A DNA stretch of 64,000 bases from Cryobacterium luteum (lineage in GTDB: Bacteria; Actinomycetota; Actinomycetes; Actinomycetales; Microbacteriaceae), in NCBI RefSeq assembly GCF_900110125.1, contig NZ_FOCN01000011.1, positions 61,183 to 125,182 of the forward strand, written 5' to 3'. Position 1 is the stretch's first letter. The number at the start of each line of letters is the position of its first letter. Below are positions 35,028 through 44,648 of the stretch, in pieces. A program made the position numbers and the translations under genes. The notes below the pieces were generated by a model. That model saw nothing but the letters and a program-made list of their open reading frames with translations, made no database searches and was not told the origin of the DNA.

Positions 35028-36581
35028 ATGCTTCCCACCCTGCGCTTGCTCCTCGCTGAACCGAATCTCGGACTCACCCTGCTCGGAGACCCCGAACCAG
35101 CGGCCCGTGGGGCGATGCTCGAGCGAACCGTGGAGTGGGTGCACAGTTCCGATCTGATCGACCCGACCCCGTTCCTCTCCGCCGATCAGGTGCTGCTCAC
35201 GACCGGCACCCAGTTCGGCGCCGACACGGCAGCGGATGTCGACTTCCTCCCCTACGTGCAGCGCCTGGCTGCCCGAGGCATCACCGCCCTCGGTTTCGGC
35301 ACCGAGGTGATTCGGGACGGCACACCCGACGCGCTGCTCGCGGCCTGCCAGTCGCTGGGGGTGCCCCTGTTCGAGGTTCCCTATCGCACGCCGTTCATTG
35401 CCGTGGCCCGGGCAGCCGGCGATCTCGTGGCCGAGGATCGATTCGCGCGCGCCACCTGGGCCCTCAAAGCCCAGCGCGCCATCGCGCTCGCCGCGCTGCG
35501 CCCCGACGGTTTGAGCGCGACCCTCGCCGAACTGTCCACCCAGCTCGGCCACTGGGTGGCCCTGTTCGATGTCAGCGGCACCCTCGACCGGGTGTTTCCC
35601 CGCGAAACCTTCACCGTCACCCCCGACGCCCTCGCCACCGTGCAGCACGAGGCCCGGCGACTGCTGGCCCGCGGCCAGCGCTCCAGCAGCACCATCGACG
35701 CCGGCGGCGAAACCCTCACGCTGCAGACCCTCGGCGGCCACGACCACCTGCGCGGGGTGCTGGCCCTCGGCGGCCCTCGCGCCCTCGACCAGGCCAGCAC
35801 CGAGGTCGTCACGAGCGTGATCGCACTCGCCGGCCTCGCCCTGGAGCAGAACAACGCCCTCGCCCGCGCCCAGGGACTGCTGCGCACCGGGCTGATGCAC
35901 ACCCTGCTTGGCGGGGACCAGAAACTGGTCGAGCAGATCTCCCGGCAGATGTGGGGTGCACTCCCCGTCGCACCGGTGCAGGTCGCCGTCGTCGACGCGC
36001 CGGCGCCGCGCCGCGACGCCATCACGGACTACCTCGAGCTGCGCGTTGAGGATTCCCCCGGGCAGGTGTTCTTCGCCCGCCAGGACGACACCATCGTGCT
36101 GTGTCTCGACCGCGCGGCGCACGGCATCCTGGTGAATTTGTGCACGCTGTTCGACCTGCACGCCGGTGTCTCGGAGCCGAGCAGCTATCGCCAGCTGCCC
36201 CGCGCCCTCGAACAGGCCGAGCAGGGACTGGCCAGGGCCAAAGAAGGCGCACCGGGCGTGACCGAGTTCGGCGTCGTCGCCCGGCAGGGCGTGCTAGCGC
36301 TCCTCGCGAGAACGGATGCCCGCGAGGTCGGCCTGGCCACGCTCGCGCCGGTGCTCGCGCACGACCGCGTGCACGCCACAGAGCTTCTAGGAACCGTGCG
36401 TGCCTGGCTGCTCTGCAACGGGCACTTCGGCGAAGCCGCAGCCCAGCTCGGCGTGCACCGCCACACAGTGCGCACCCGCATCCAGCAGGCGGAGCAGCTG
36501 CTCGCTCGCGACCTCGGGTCGTTTCCGGCCCGGGCGGATGTCTGGGCGGCGCTGCTCGCGACCGACAACGCCGTTCTGTAA
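35028..36581 (+). CDS. PucR-family transcriptional regulator
   Basis: 517 aa. The N-terminal PucR ligand domain is LPTLRLLLAEPNLGLTLLGD ... ERTVEWVHSSDLIDPTPFL. A GGDEF-like central part follows, and a C-terminal HTH_30: WLLCNGHFGEAAAQLGVHRHTVRTRIQQAEQLL (residues about 460-495). PucR proteins activate purine, GABA or polyamine degradation genes on binding the pathway substrate. Its place divergent from gabT suggests it controls the putrescine/GABA operon. The gap from the second CTGTATAG copy to the start is only 6 bp. Confidence 0.9.
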   Translation: MLPTLRLLLAEPNLGLTLLGDPEPAARGAMLERTVEWVHSSDLIDPTPFLSADQVLLTTGTQFGADTAADVDFLPYVQRLAARGITALGFGTEVIRDGTPDALLAACQSLGVPLFEVPYRTPFIAVARAAGDLVAEDRFARATWALKAQRAIALAALRPDGLSATLAELSTQLGHWVALFDVSGTLDRVFPRETFTVTPDALATVQHEARRLLARGQRSSSTIDAGGETLTLQTLGGHDHLRGVLALGGPRALDQASTEVVTSVIALAGLALEQNNALARAQGLLRTGLMHTLLGGDQKLVEQISRQMWGALPVAPVQVAVVDAPAPRRDAITDYLELRVEDSPGQVFFARQDDTIVLCLDRAAHGILVNLCTLFDLHAGVSEPSSYRQLPRALEQAEQGLARAKEGAPGVTEFGVVARQGVLALLARTDAREVGLATLAPVLAHDRVHATELLGTVRAWLLCNGHFGEAAAQLGVHRHTVRTRIQQAEQLLARDLGSFPARADVWAALLATDNAVL

Positions 36582-36585
36582 AAGG

Positions 36586-37266
36586 TCAGGCCGTGAGGGT
36601 CCACGGCTTGCGCCGCACCAGCACGTGCCCGCGGCTCGTGCTGAGGCGGGTCCACAACCCCGACTCGAACAGTTGCACCGGTTCGTCGTCGGCGAGAAAT
36701 CCCAGGCTGAACGCCGCAAAACCGGCTCCGGTGGGCACGAATTCGAGTCCGTCGACCTGGCGGCCCCAAACCTCCGAGCGCACACGCTCAACGATCAACT
36801 CGCCGACGCCCTCGGGAACAGTCGCGGCAACCTCGTCGATCCCGGCCCGAGCGGCCACTTCGAGATTTGCCGCCGGAGTCTGACCGTGCGGTTCCCAGCC
36901 GCCCTTCGGCGGGGAGATGCCGGCCCAGGTCACCGTGTTGACCTCAAGGGGAACGGTCACCGTGACCGGCACGGTCGGGTCGCTCGTGGTGGATTCGAGG
37001 CGCTTGAGACGCTCCAGCAGGGACCGCACCGGCACGACCTTGTCGAGGTCCACCGGCTCGGTCAGGGCGAAGGTGCGCAAGCCCAGCACTGTCGGGCTCG
37101 CATCGAGCAGACCCCGCGGATAGAAGATGGCGGTGTAAACCGCGAGAACGCCCTCGGTGGCCATGAGGCGCACCGAACCATCGAGAACACGTCCGGAGCG
37201 TGACAGAAACACGATCAGGTCGCTGAGGGACTGGGAATCGGTAAGAGTGAATGACTGGCTCATCAT
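36586..37266 (-). CDS. Conserved actinobacterial protein, unknown function
   Basis: 226 aa. LSDLIVFLSRSGRVLDGSVRLMATEGVLAVYTAIFYPRGLLD begins a soluble alpha/beta protein without signal peptide, membrane segment or recognised catalytic motif. The C-terminal part, DEPVQLFESGLWTRLSTSRGHVLVRRKPW, is basic. The pattern resembles a set of actinobacterial hypothetical proteins, with no function known to me. It is convergent with the PucR gene (4 bp gap) and divergent from tesB. Confidence 0.75.
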   Translation of the reverse strand: MMSQSFTLTDSQSLSDLIVFLSRSGRVLDGSVRLMATEGVLAVYTAIFYPRGLLDASPTVLGLRTFALTEPVDLDKVVPVRSLLERLKRLESTTSDPTVPVTVTVPLEVNTVTWAGISPPKGGWEPHGQTPAANLEVAARAGIDEVAATVPEGVGELIVERVRSEVWGRQVDGLEFVPTGAGFAAFSLGFLADDEPVQLFESGLWTRLSTSRGHVLVRRKPWTLTA

Positions 37267-37331
37267 CTCCTAAACTACCAAGATACGAAACATCCGCATG
37301 CCGCGGTCGCGAACTTGCCCGAGGAGACAGC

Positions 37332-38207
37332 ATGCACAAGCCGATGGAAGGCCTCCTGGCTGTCCTCGATCTGACCGACACCGGTGCCCGCACCAGCGAA
37401 GACATCTTCACCGGTCCGTCCCAGTGGATGCCGCTCGGCCGCGTGTTCGGCGGACAGGTGCTGGCCCAGTCGCTCGTCGCCGCGATGCGCACGGTTCCCG
37501 ACGAACGCCACGTGCACTCCATGCACGGGTATTTTCTGCGGCCCGGCGACGTCAATCAGCCGATCACCTTTTCGGTCGAGCGCATTCATGACGGTCGCTC
37601 GTTCTCCACCCGCCGCACGCAGTGCTATCAGGACGGCGTGCCGATCCTGTCGATGATCGCCTCGTTCCAGGACGCCGACGAGGGCCTGGAACACCACGTC
37701 GAGATGCCCACCGACATCCCCGACCCGGAGAGCCTGCCGACGGCATCCGATTCACTCTCCCACATCGACCATTCGGTGGCCCGCTACTGGGCGAGCGAGC
37801 GCCCGTTTGATATGCGGCATGTTCCCTCGCCGATCTATCTCAAGGTCAACGGTGAACACACCTCTCGCCAGGCCGTCTGGATGAAGACGTTCTCCCCGCT
37901 GCCCGACGACCCCGACCTGCACCGCGCGGCACTGGCCTACGCGAGCGATTATTCGATCATGGAGCCGATCATGCGCCGGCACGGCGTCGCCTGGTCCTCT
38001 CCGGGACTGAAAGTCGCGAGCCTGGACCACGCCATGTGGTGGCACCGGTTCGGTCGGGTCGACGAGTGGTTGCTCTATGTGCAGGATTCCCCGAGCGCGC
38101 AGGGGGGCCGCGGCCTCGCGACCGGCAGCATCTTCAACCGCGAGGGTGTGCTCCTGGCCACCGTCGCGCAGGAGGGCATGCTGCGCGTGCCCATCGTTCT
38201 CGAGTAG
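37332..38207 (+). CDS. tesB: Acyl-CoA thioesterase II
   Basis: 291 aa from ATG 37332, with GAGGAGA upstream. DIFTGPSQWMPLGRVFGGQVLAQSL, HSMHGYFLRPGDVNQPITFSVERIHDGRSFSTRR and LDHAMWWHRFGRVDEWLLYVQDSPSAQGGRGL are TesB double-hotdog motifs, with the catalytic Asp in LDHAMWWH. It hydrolyses acyl-CoA to free acid and CoA. A longer frame from 37251 overlaps the divergent gene and is unlikely. Confidence 0.92.
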   Translation: MHKPMEGLLAVLDLTDTGARTSEDIFTGPSQWMPLGRVFGGQVLAQSLVAAMRTVPDERHVHSMHGYFLRPGDVNQPITFSVERIHDGRSFSTRRTQCYQDGVPILSMIASFQDADEGLEHHVEMPTDIPDPESLPTASDSLSHIDHSVARYWASERPFDMRHVPSPIYLKVNGEHTSRQAVWMKTFSPLPDDPDLHRAALAYASDYSIMEPIMRRHGVAWSSPGLKVASLDHAMWWHRFGRVDEWLLYVQDSPSAQGGRGLATGSIFNREGVLLATVAQEGMLRVPIVLE

Positions 38208-38212
38208 CTCGC

Positions 38213-38917
38213 CTACCAAGTCGGTTTGGATTCAAGCAACACCCGCTCGTCGGGCATCCACCGAATATCCACACTCGCGATGTCGTTCTCGGCGACGCTC
38301 GTGGTGCCGGCCGCGCTGATCGTCGTGCCGGGGCTCGAGATCCAGCTGGCGACGAGGGTCTCCTGGCCGTCCCGGTCGGTTACGAACAGGGCGTACGGCT
38401 GCGGCCCGAAATCGTTGCCGCTCTCGGCGTAGCTGCAGCTCGCATCGATGCGGGTACCCCAGTCTTTGCCGGTCAGGCTGAACGTAGCGGTGAGCGGGCT
38501 GGGAACGACCGCGGTCATCGCGACGGCCGGTTCGCTCACGCTGCGATTGGGTTGTGGGAGCCAGCCCGGCACGACCAGGGCAGCGGATGCCGCGATCGCG
38601 GCCGCCGCGACCACCGCGCCGGCGGCGAGCAGCCGGGCCCGCCGGGTTCGCGCCCTGGCCGCCTGCACCAGTCGGGGCAGCAGGATGGCGGAGGGGGCGG
38701 CATCCGTTCGGGGACCAAAGGCCTGGCCAAGCTGCAGGGCCTGGTCGAGCGGAACCTGTGCCAGCAGCCCGGGCAGGCCCACGAGGTGGGCGACCGCCTG
38801 GCTGCAGGCGACGCAGTCGTTGAGGTGACGCTCATAGTCCCGTCGGTCACCCGGTGACAGGGCGCCGAGCACGTAGGCGCCATCCCAGTCGCTGTACTGA
38901 TCTGCCGGGGTGTTCAT
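38213..38917 (-). CDS. Anti-sigma factor (zinc-type, one TM)
   Basis: 234 aa. The cytosolic N-terminus carries HLNDCVACS, the HxxxCxxC zinc anti-sigma motif. A single membrane segment (LLAAGAVVAAAAIAASAALVV) is near residues 95-115. The extracellular part resembles RskA/RslA C-terminal domains. It would hold the ECF sigma factor inactive and release it on regulated proteolysis or zinc/redox change. Its ATG overlaps the sigma gene stop by 4 bp, so the pair is translated together. Convergent with tesB, 5 bp apart. Confidence 0.9.
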   Translation of the reverse strand: MNTPADQYSDWDGAYVLGALSPGDRRDYERHLNDCVACSQAVAHLVGLPGLLAQVPLDQALQLGQAFGPRTDAAPSAILLPRLVQAARARTRRARLLAAGAVVAAAAIAASAALVVPGWLPQPNRSVSEPAVAMTAVVPSPLTATFSLTGKDWGTRIDASCSYAESGNDFGPQPYALFVTDRDGQETLVASWISSPGTTISAAGTTSVAENDIASVDIRWMPDERVLLESKPTW

Positions 38918-39423
38918 CGTTCCGTCACTCCTCGCTCCTGCAGGGCAAGCCGCAGGGCGCGCAGGCCGTAGTGCAGCCGTGATTTGACGGTTCCTTCGGG
39001 AATGGCGAGGTCCCCGGCGGTCTCGGCCACGGACTGACCCCGGTAGTACGCGCAGACGATGACCGCCCTGTGGTCAGCCGAGAGGTCGTGCAGGGCATCC
39101 GCAACAAGCCAGGCGTCGAGCAACGCGTCGGTCTGGTCGTCAGTGGGAACCTCGGGCAGCTGGTCGGTCGGTATCTCGTGCCGGGCCCGTGCCGAGCGAC
39201 GATCGTCAATCACCAGGTTGCGCGCCACCGTGAAGAGCCAGGCCCTGGCTGATACTTCAGTCTGGTCGAGCAGACGGGGGCGTCGCCACGCGCGCAGCAG
39301 GGTCTCCTGGACGACGTCGTCAGCGAACGCGGGGTCGTGGGTCAAGCGCACGACATAACGCCACAACAGTGCCGCGTGTTCGTCGTGGAGGGCCTGCAAG
39401 AGTTCGGTACGCTCATCGGCCAT
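38914..39423 (-). CDS. ECF RNA polymerase sigma factor (SigL/SigK-like)
   Basis: 169 aa. Region 2: LWRYVVRLTHDPAFADDVVQETLLRAWRRP. Region 4: LSADHRAVIVCAYYRGQSVAETAGDLAIPEGTVKSRLHYGLRAL. This resembles the mycobacterial SigL/SigK group. It probably transcribes its own operon and the divergent Rieske gene, because both upstream regions carry near-identical TGAACC-N16-CGTxTT sequences. It is followed with 4-bp overlap by its anti-sigma factor. Confidence 0.9.
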   Translation of the reverse strand: MADERTELLQALHDEHAALLWRYVVRLTHDPAFADDVVQETLLRAWRRPRLLDQTEVSARAWLFTVARNLVIDDRRSARARHEIPTDQLPEVPTDDQTDALLDAWLVADALHDLSADHRAVIVCAYYRGQSVAETAGDLAIPEGTVKSRLHYGLRALRLALQERGVTER

Positions 39424-39441
39424 GACCTACCTCCCCTGCTT

Positions 39442-39469
39442 AACACGATGATGTGGTCGTTGCGGTTCA
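39442..39469 (-). promoter_or_regulatory. SigL-like promoter of the sigma/anti-sigma operon
   Basis: On the minus strand TGAACC (39469-39464) and CGTGTT (39447-39442) are 16 bp apart, 18 bp upstream of the sigma factor ATG. This matches the reported mycobacterial SigL-type promoter pattern (TGAACC-N16-CGT). Autoregulation is inferred. Confidence 0.6.
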
Positions 39470-39487
39470 TGCCAAGGGCTGAAACAC

Positions 39488-39515
39488 TGAACCGAACCGC
39501 TCCCGACCTCGTTTT
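39488..39515 (+). promoter_or_regulatory. SigL-like promoter of the Rieske gene
   Basis: TGAACC (39488-39493) and CGTTTT (39510-39515) are 16 bp apart, reading toward the Rieske gene at 39566. The sequence and spacing copy the divergent sigma-operon promoter 18 bp away. Confidence 0.58.
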
Positions 39516-39565
39516 CAGCTATAGCAGAGCCAACCTACCCGCGAACGCGTTCATCAAGGAGAATC

Positions 39566-40015
39566 ATGACACCGGCACTCAACCTGTCCCGTCGCACCAT
39601 GATGCTGGCCGGCGGAGGCGCTGCCGCAGCGGTGACCCTGGCCGCGTGCAGCAGCCCAACGGATGCCGCCACCGTCCCCCCGAGTTCGGCACCGACCGAC
39701 TCGGGCAGTGCCGCCGCCGCGTCACCGACAGAAATCGCCAAACTCGCCGACATACCCGTCGGCGGCGGCCTGGCCGCAACCCTCGACGGCCAACCGATCC
39801 TGCTCGCGCAACCGACCAAGGGCACGGTCGTCGCTTTCAGCGCCATCTGCACGCACCAGGGCTGCAAGGTGAAGCCGGCGGCGACGGAGTTCGATTGCCC
39901 GTGCCACCAGTCCCGGTACGACCTCGCGACCGGCGAGGTTCTCGGCGGTCCGGCCCCGCGGGCGCTCGACAAGGTGACCGTCACGGTCGACGGCGACACG
40001 GTGCTGGCCGGGTGA
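39566..40015 (+). CDS. Rieske [2Fe-2S] lipoprotein with Tat-type signal
   Basis: 149 aa from ATG 39566, with AAGGAGAA upstream. The signal SRRTMMLAGGGAAAAVTLAACSS has a twin arginine and a lipobox (LAAC), so it is exported folded and lipid-anchored. CTHQGC ... CPCHQS at residues about 94-115 is the Rieske cluster site (two Cys, two His). The length is small, as in actinobacterial stand-alone Rieske proteins. It is probably transcribed by the divergent ECF sigma factor. Electron partner unknown. Confidence 0.9.
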   Translation: MTPALNLSRRTMMLAGGGAAAAVTLAACSSPTDAATVPPSSAPTDSGSAAAASPTEIAKLADIPVGGGLAATLDGQPILLAQPTKGTVVAFSAICTHQGCKVKPAATEFDCPCHQSRYDLATGEVLGGPAPRALDKVTVTVDGDTVLAG

Positions 40016-40024
40016 CGACCGATG

Positions 40025-40062
40025 ATCAGGGACTAATCAGGGACTAATCAGGGACTGATCAG
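40025..40062. repeat. 11-bp tandem repeat downstream of the Rieske gene
   Basis: ATCAGGGACTA is present at 40025-40035, 40036-40046 and (last base G) 40047-40057, with five more matching bases (ATCAG) to 40062. It begins 10 bp after the stop. The last unit overlaps the palindrome ACTGATCAGT (40055-40064). No T-run follows, so a terminator role is unproven. Confidence 0.85.
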
Positions 40063-40070
40063 TCGCTTGA

Positions 40071-40541
40071 TCAGCGGCGGGCGAACGCGATCGGTGCGTC
40101 AAGATAGGGCGTCCAGGCCGCGCGTTCGGTGTCGTTGATGCGCCGCGGTCGCTCGCTCGCTGCATCGACGAGCACAATGGTCGTGTTCGCTCGGGCATAC
40201 AACAGCTCGGGAACCACGCCCTCCGGGCTGTACACCTCATAGCAGACATCGAGGCTGGCCCCGCCGAGTTTGCCGAGCCACAGTCGCACGTCCAGCGGCT
40301 GCCGCAGGTAGGGCACCGGCGCGAGATATTCGATCTCCTGCCGCGCGATGAGCGTCAGGGTCGCCGCTCCCGGGCGTCCGTCGAGCACGGCCGTGCTCGC
40401 GCCGATCGCCCCGTCGTCTTCGGTCACCCAGAAGGCCAGGATGCGCGCCTCCTCGAGCAGGCGCAGCATCTCGGCATTGTTGACGTGTCCGTAGGCGTCG
40501 AGGTCGGACCAACGCAGGCGGATCGGTACGTGCAGCTTCAC
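40071..40541 (-). CDS. Hotdog-fold thioesterase (YbgC-like)
   Basis: 156 aa. RLRWSDLDAYGHVNNAEMLRLLEEAR has the catalytic Asp of 4-hydroxybenzoyl-CoA thioesterase-like proteins (D-x-Y/F-GHVNN). ARQEIEYLAPVPYLRQPLDVRLWLGKLGG and ASLDVCYEVY continue the hotdog fold. It hydrolyses short or aromatic acyl-CoA; substrate unknown. It lies 12 bp after ettA on the same strand and may be read through from it. Confidence 0.88.
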   Translation of the reverse strand: MKLHVPIRLRWSDLDAYGHVNNAEMLRLLEEARILAFWVTEDDGAIGASTAVLDGRPGAATLTLIARQEIEYLAPVPYLRQPLDVRLWLGKLGGASLDVCYEVYSPEGVVPELLYARANTTIVLVDAASERPRRINDTERAAWTPYLDAPIAFARR

Positions 40542-40553
40542 CGGTTCGGCTCT

Positions 40554-42236
<1,683 letters not shown>

Positions 42237-42241
42237 AGTGT

Positions 42242-42781
42242 TTACCAGTCTATTTGCCGGGTGGCCCCGACCAGACACAAACCGGTCGACAGAATGGGCG
42301 CGACCACGCTGTGGAAGCCATTGCTGGCCGGGCCGATCTGGCCGATCAGACATTCGCCGGCGAACCGCACCGAGAACTGCACCGCGTCGGCGGCGAGATC
42401 GGCCTGAGTGCGGTCGAAGGTCACTTCCATGGCGGCCCGGTCGAACCCGCCGGCCGCGAGCGCGTCGATGTAGTCGCGTCCCCCGGCGGCCGGATTGGCT
42501 TTGATGACCCCTGCCGCCACAAAGTTGAAGTAAACGAGGTTCTCGGCGGCGGTTCCGGTGGGCAGCAGCCTCGGGCTGGAATCGGACGTCGCCGAAGGCT
42601 CCGGCTCCGGCTCGGCGGAGCCAGACGACGCCGGCGCGGTGGTGCCGGGCTCGGCCGGGCTGACGGTGCAGGCCGTCAGGCCGACCGCGAGGAGCAGAAC
42701 TGCGCCCACCACTCCCACGCCCCCCAATCCCCGGGTACGCCGCAACTGTCGGGTGCGCCGCCGCCCGGAACCCATCGTCAT
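42242..42781 (-). CDS. Putative lipoprotein
   Basis: 179 aa from ATG 42781, with GGAG upstream. A basic start, then GVVGAVLLLAVGLTAC forms a lipobox with Cys near residue 38. A Ser/Glu/Pro-rich spacer (SGSAEPEPEPSATSDSS) precedes a globular part: GTAAENLVYFNFVAAGVIKANP ... GECLIGQIGPASNGFHSVVAPIL. This resembles a conserved Microbacteriaceae secreted protein family, function unknown. It ends 5 bp before ettA begins. Confidence 0.8.
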   Translation of the reverse strand: MTMGSGRRRTRQLRRTRGLGGVGVVGAVLLLAVGLTACTVSPAEPGTTAPASSGSAEPEPEPSATSDSSPRLLPTGTAAENLVYFNFVAAGVIKANPAAGGRDYIDALAAGGFDRAAMEVTFDRTQADLAADAVQFSVRFAGECLIGQIGPASNGFHSVVAPILSTGLCLVGATRQIDW

Positions 42782-42846
42782 CTTCTGCTCCGCCGGTTCT
42801 GCCACGCTCACGAACTGCCTCCCCCAGTCCACACATGTGGACGATG

Positions 42847-43428
42847 CTACGAGTCTAAACGCGCATACGCATCCTGGTCAGCGTCGCTGTCGATTGGAAC
42901 AAAGCCGTCTCCAGAACGGTCGATGCGACCGGGTTCGGCCTCGTACGCTGCGAAGGAGTCCGCGGATTCAACCGGTTCCGGCTCGGTCAGATCTGCACCA
43001 GCCTGATCGGTACCGCTCTGCTCGGCACCGTTCTGCTCGGCAACGCTCTGGTACGCACCAGCACGCGCTGGTGGCCCGCTGCGCACCGGTGTCGTGGTGT
43101 ACCAGGCGAGGTCGTGTCCGACGGAGTCAGCAATGATCTCAACGGAAGTCCCGGATTTTTCGGCGTTGCTCCATTTGCGAACGACCAACCGCCCGGTGAC
43201 GACGACGTGCTCGCCTTTGCTCAGCGACTTGCCCGCATTCGCGGCCAGCTGGCGAAACGTCGTGACGGAGTACCAGCAGCTCTCGTCAACGATCCATTCA
43301 TCTGTGGCCTTGTCACGGTGACTCTGGCGGGAGGCCAGCCGAAAGGTGGTGATCGGGGTGCCGTTCTTGCCGAAGATCACACGGGGGACGGAGCCGATGA
43401 CTCCGGATATTGTGATTTGGTCGCTCAT
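42847..43428 (-). CDS. Single-stranded DNA-binding protein (SSB) without the acidic tip
   Basis: 193 aa from ATG 43428. DQITISGVIGSVPRVIFGKNGTPITTFRLAS and GEHVVVTGRLVVRKWSNAEKSGTSVEIIADSVGHDL give an OB-fold SSB core (residues 1-105). The tail carries degenerate pentapeptide repeats (EQNGA EQSGT DQAGA) and ends DQDAYARLDS, lacking the DDxIPF tip that recruits other repair proteins. It may therefore be a secondary SSB paralogue. It is monocistronic; a cluster of hairpins lies upstream. Confidence 0.88.
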   Translation of the reverse strand: MSDQITISGVIGSVPRVIFGKNGTPITTFRLASRQSHRDKATDEWIVDESCWYSVTTFRQLAANAGKSLSKGEHVVVTGRLVVRKWSNAEKSGTSVEIIADSVGHDLAWYTTTPVRSGPPARAGAYQSVAEQNGAEQSGTDQAGADLTEPEPVESADSFAAYEAEPGRIDRSGDGFVPIDSDADQDAYARLDS

Positions 43429-43502
43429 GGTTTCTCCCGGCACAGTGATTGCGTGAAAACGCAAGCGCACGGCGCCAAGCTTTCTGCCGGCGCACACGAC
43501 CC

Positions 43503-43631
43503 GGGAACGACAACTCGTGCCAGTCTTCGTCGTTCCCAGGTCGCACACTGCGAGTGTGCCGCCCGCAGTAATCTCTTGGTGCGGGCGGCGGGGAATCGGT
43601 GGAGAATCCTCCCCGCTAGCGGCTGGGGAGG
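43503..43631. other. Cluster of four perfect stem-loops between ssb and msrA
   Basis: Four inverted repeats follow each other within 129 bp: GGGAACGAC (43503-43511) with GTCGTTCCC (43529-43537); GCACACT (43543-43549) with AGTGTGC (43553-43559); GCCGCCCGC (43558-43566) with GCGGGCGGC (43581-43589); CCTCCCC (43608-43614) with GGGGAGG (43625-43631). The last one lies just after the msrA stop (43637) and may terminate it. The others are in the presumed ssb leader. Confidence 0.75.
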
Positions 43632-43636
43632 AGGAA

Positions 43637-44161
43637 CTAGCCGACGAGGTATTCGGAGTACGACTTGCGAATCTTGTTGACCTTCGGCACCGCGACCGCC
43701 ATGCAGTAGCCCTGACCGGGGTTCTTGTTGAAGAAGTCCTGGTGGTAGTCCTCGGCCTCGTGATAGTCGCCGAGCGGTTCGATCGTGGTCGTGATGCCGG
43801 AGCCCCACCATTCGCTCGCCCGATCACGAGCCGTTTCGAACAGTTGCTTCTGCTCATCGTCGGTGTAGAACATGGCCGACCGGTACTGGGTACCCACGTC
43901 ATTGCCCTGGCGGTTGAGCTGAGTCGGATCGTGCAGCGTGAAGAACACGTCAAGAATGACGCTGGCCGGAATGACCTCGGGGTCGAAGGTCACGGCGACG
44001 GCTTCGGCATGGCCGGTGCGCCCGGTGCAGACCGCTTCGTAGCTCGGAGTGGCGGTGGTGCCGCCGGTATACCCGGACACCACGTCACTCACTCCGCGTA
44101 AGACCCGATAGACAGCATCGAGACACCAGAAACATCCACCCGCGACCACAAAAGTTTGCAC
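43637..44161 (-). CDS. msrA: Peptide-methionine (S)-S-oxide reductase
   Basis: 174 aa. The GCFWCLDAVYR motif holds the catalytic Cys near residue 10. VVSGYTGGTTATPSYEAVCTGRTGHAEAV and YRSAMFYTDDEQ are MsrA family motifs. It reduces methionine-S-sulfoxide in proteins. Resolving cysteine is probably the C-terminal GYCMAV one. Upstream no operon partner. It is followed by the cluster of hairpins. Confidence 0.95.
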   Translation of the reverse strand: MQTFVVAGGCFWCLDAVYRVLRGVSDVVSGYTGGTTATPSYEAVCTGRTGHAEAVAVTFDPEVIPASVILDVFFTLHDPTQLNRQGNDVGTQYRSAMFYTDDEQKQLFETARDRASEWWGSGITTTIEPLGDYHEAEDYHQDFFNKNPGQGYCMAVAVPKVNKIRKSYSEYLVG

Positions 44162-44315
44162 CCGATCAGCCTAACTCGTCGGTCGCTCTGCACCCAGTTG
44201 GAACCGGTGTTCCCGCCGCCTGTTCGCCCAAAGCGGATGTCGGTGGTCCCCCATACGCTGAGTGAAAGACCCGCGGCCGGCCAGGTGACCAGTGATTCCC
44301 AACGAAGGAGCTCGA

Positions 44316-44564
44316 ATGTCCACTCTCAGTGCACCGCGTACCGCTCGCGCAGGAGTTCCCGTGGTCCGTGGCCGCTCCTTTATCCTCGTTCGCGACGGGC
44401 TCTGGCGCATTGTCGACCCCGACGGCGCTGTCATCGGCTACATCGAATGTCACCCGGGGGGCGACGGCGATCGCTACAGCGCTCGCCGAGTGGTCTTCGC
44501 GACCCGCACCCGTGAGGTTGGTGTGTTCTGGCGCTTCGACGACGCGGTCGACTGTTTTCGCTAG
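44316..44564 (+). CDS. Small conserved hypothetical protein
   Basis: 82 aa from ATG 44316, with GAAGGAG upstream. RGRSFILVRDGLWRIVDPDGAVIGYIECHPGGDGDRYSARRVVF ... GVFWRFDDAVDCFR is a small globular domain. It is divergent from msrA (154-bp gap). I recognise no named family, but similar small proteins are frequent in Microbacteriaceae. An earlier ATG at 44292 is less likely. Confidence 0.75.
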   Translation: MSTLSAPRTARAGVPVVRGRSFILVRDGLWRIVDPDGAVIGYIECHPGGDGDRYSARRVVFATRTREVGVFWRFDDAVDCFR

Positions 44565-44648
44565 CCGTCACCTATTTGATGCATTTGGGTGGGGGCACGC
44601 CGCGTCTGGTCCCCGAGAACGGGGTGCGGCGCGGATAAAATCCACCAC

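Noticed and set aside
42237..42836. Upstream extension of ettA
   Set aside because: The sequence is out-of-frame reading of the lipoprotein gene; MAEFIYSM is the normal family start.
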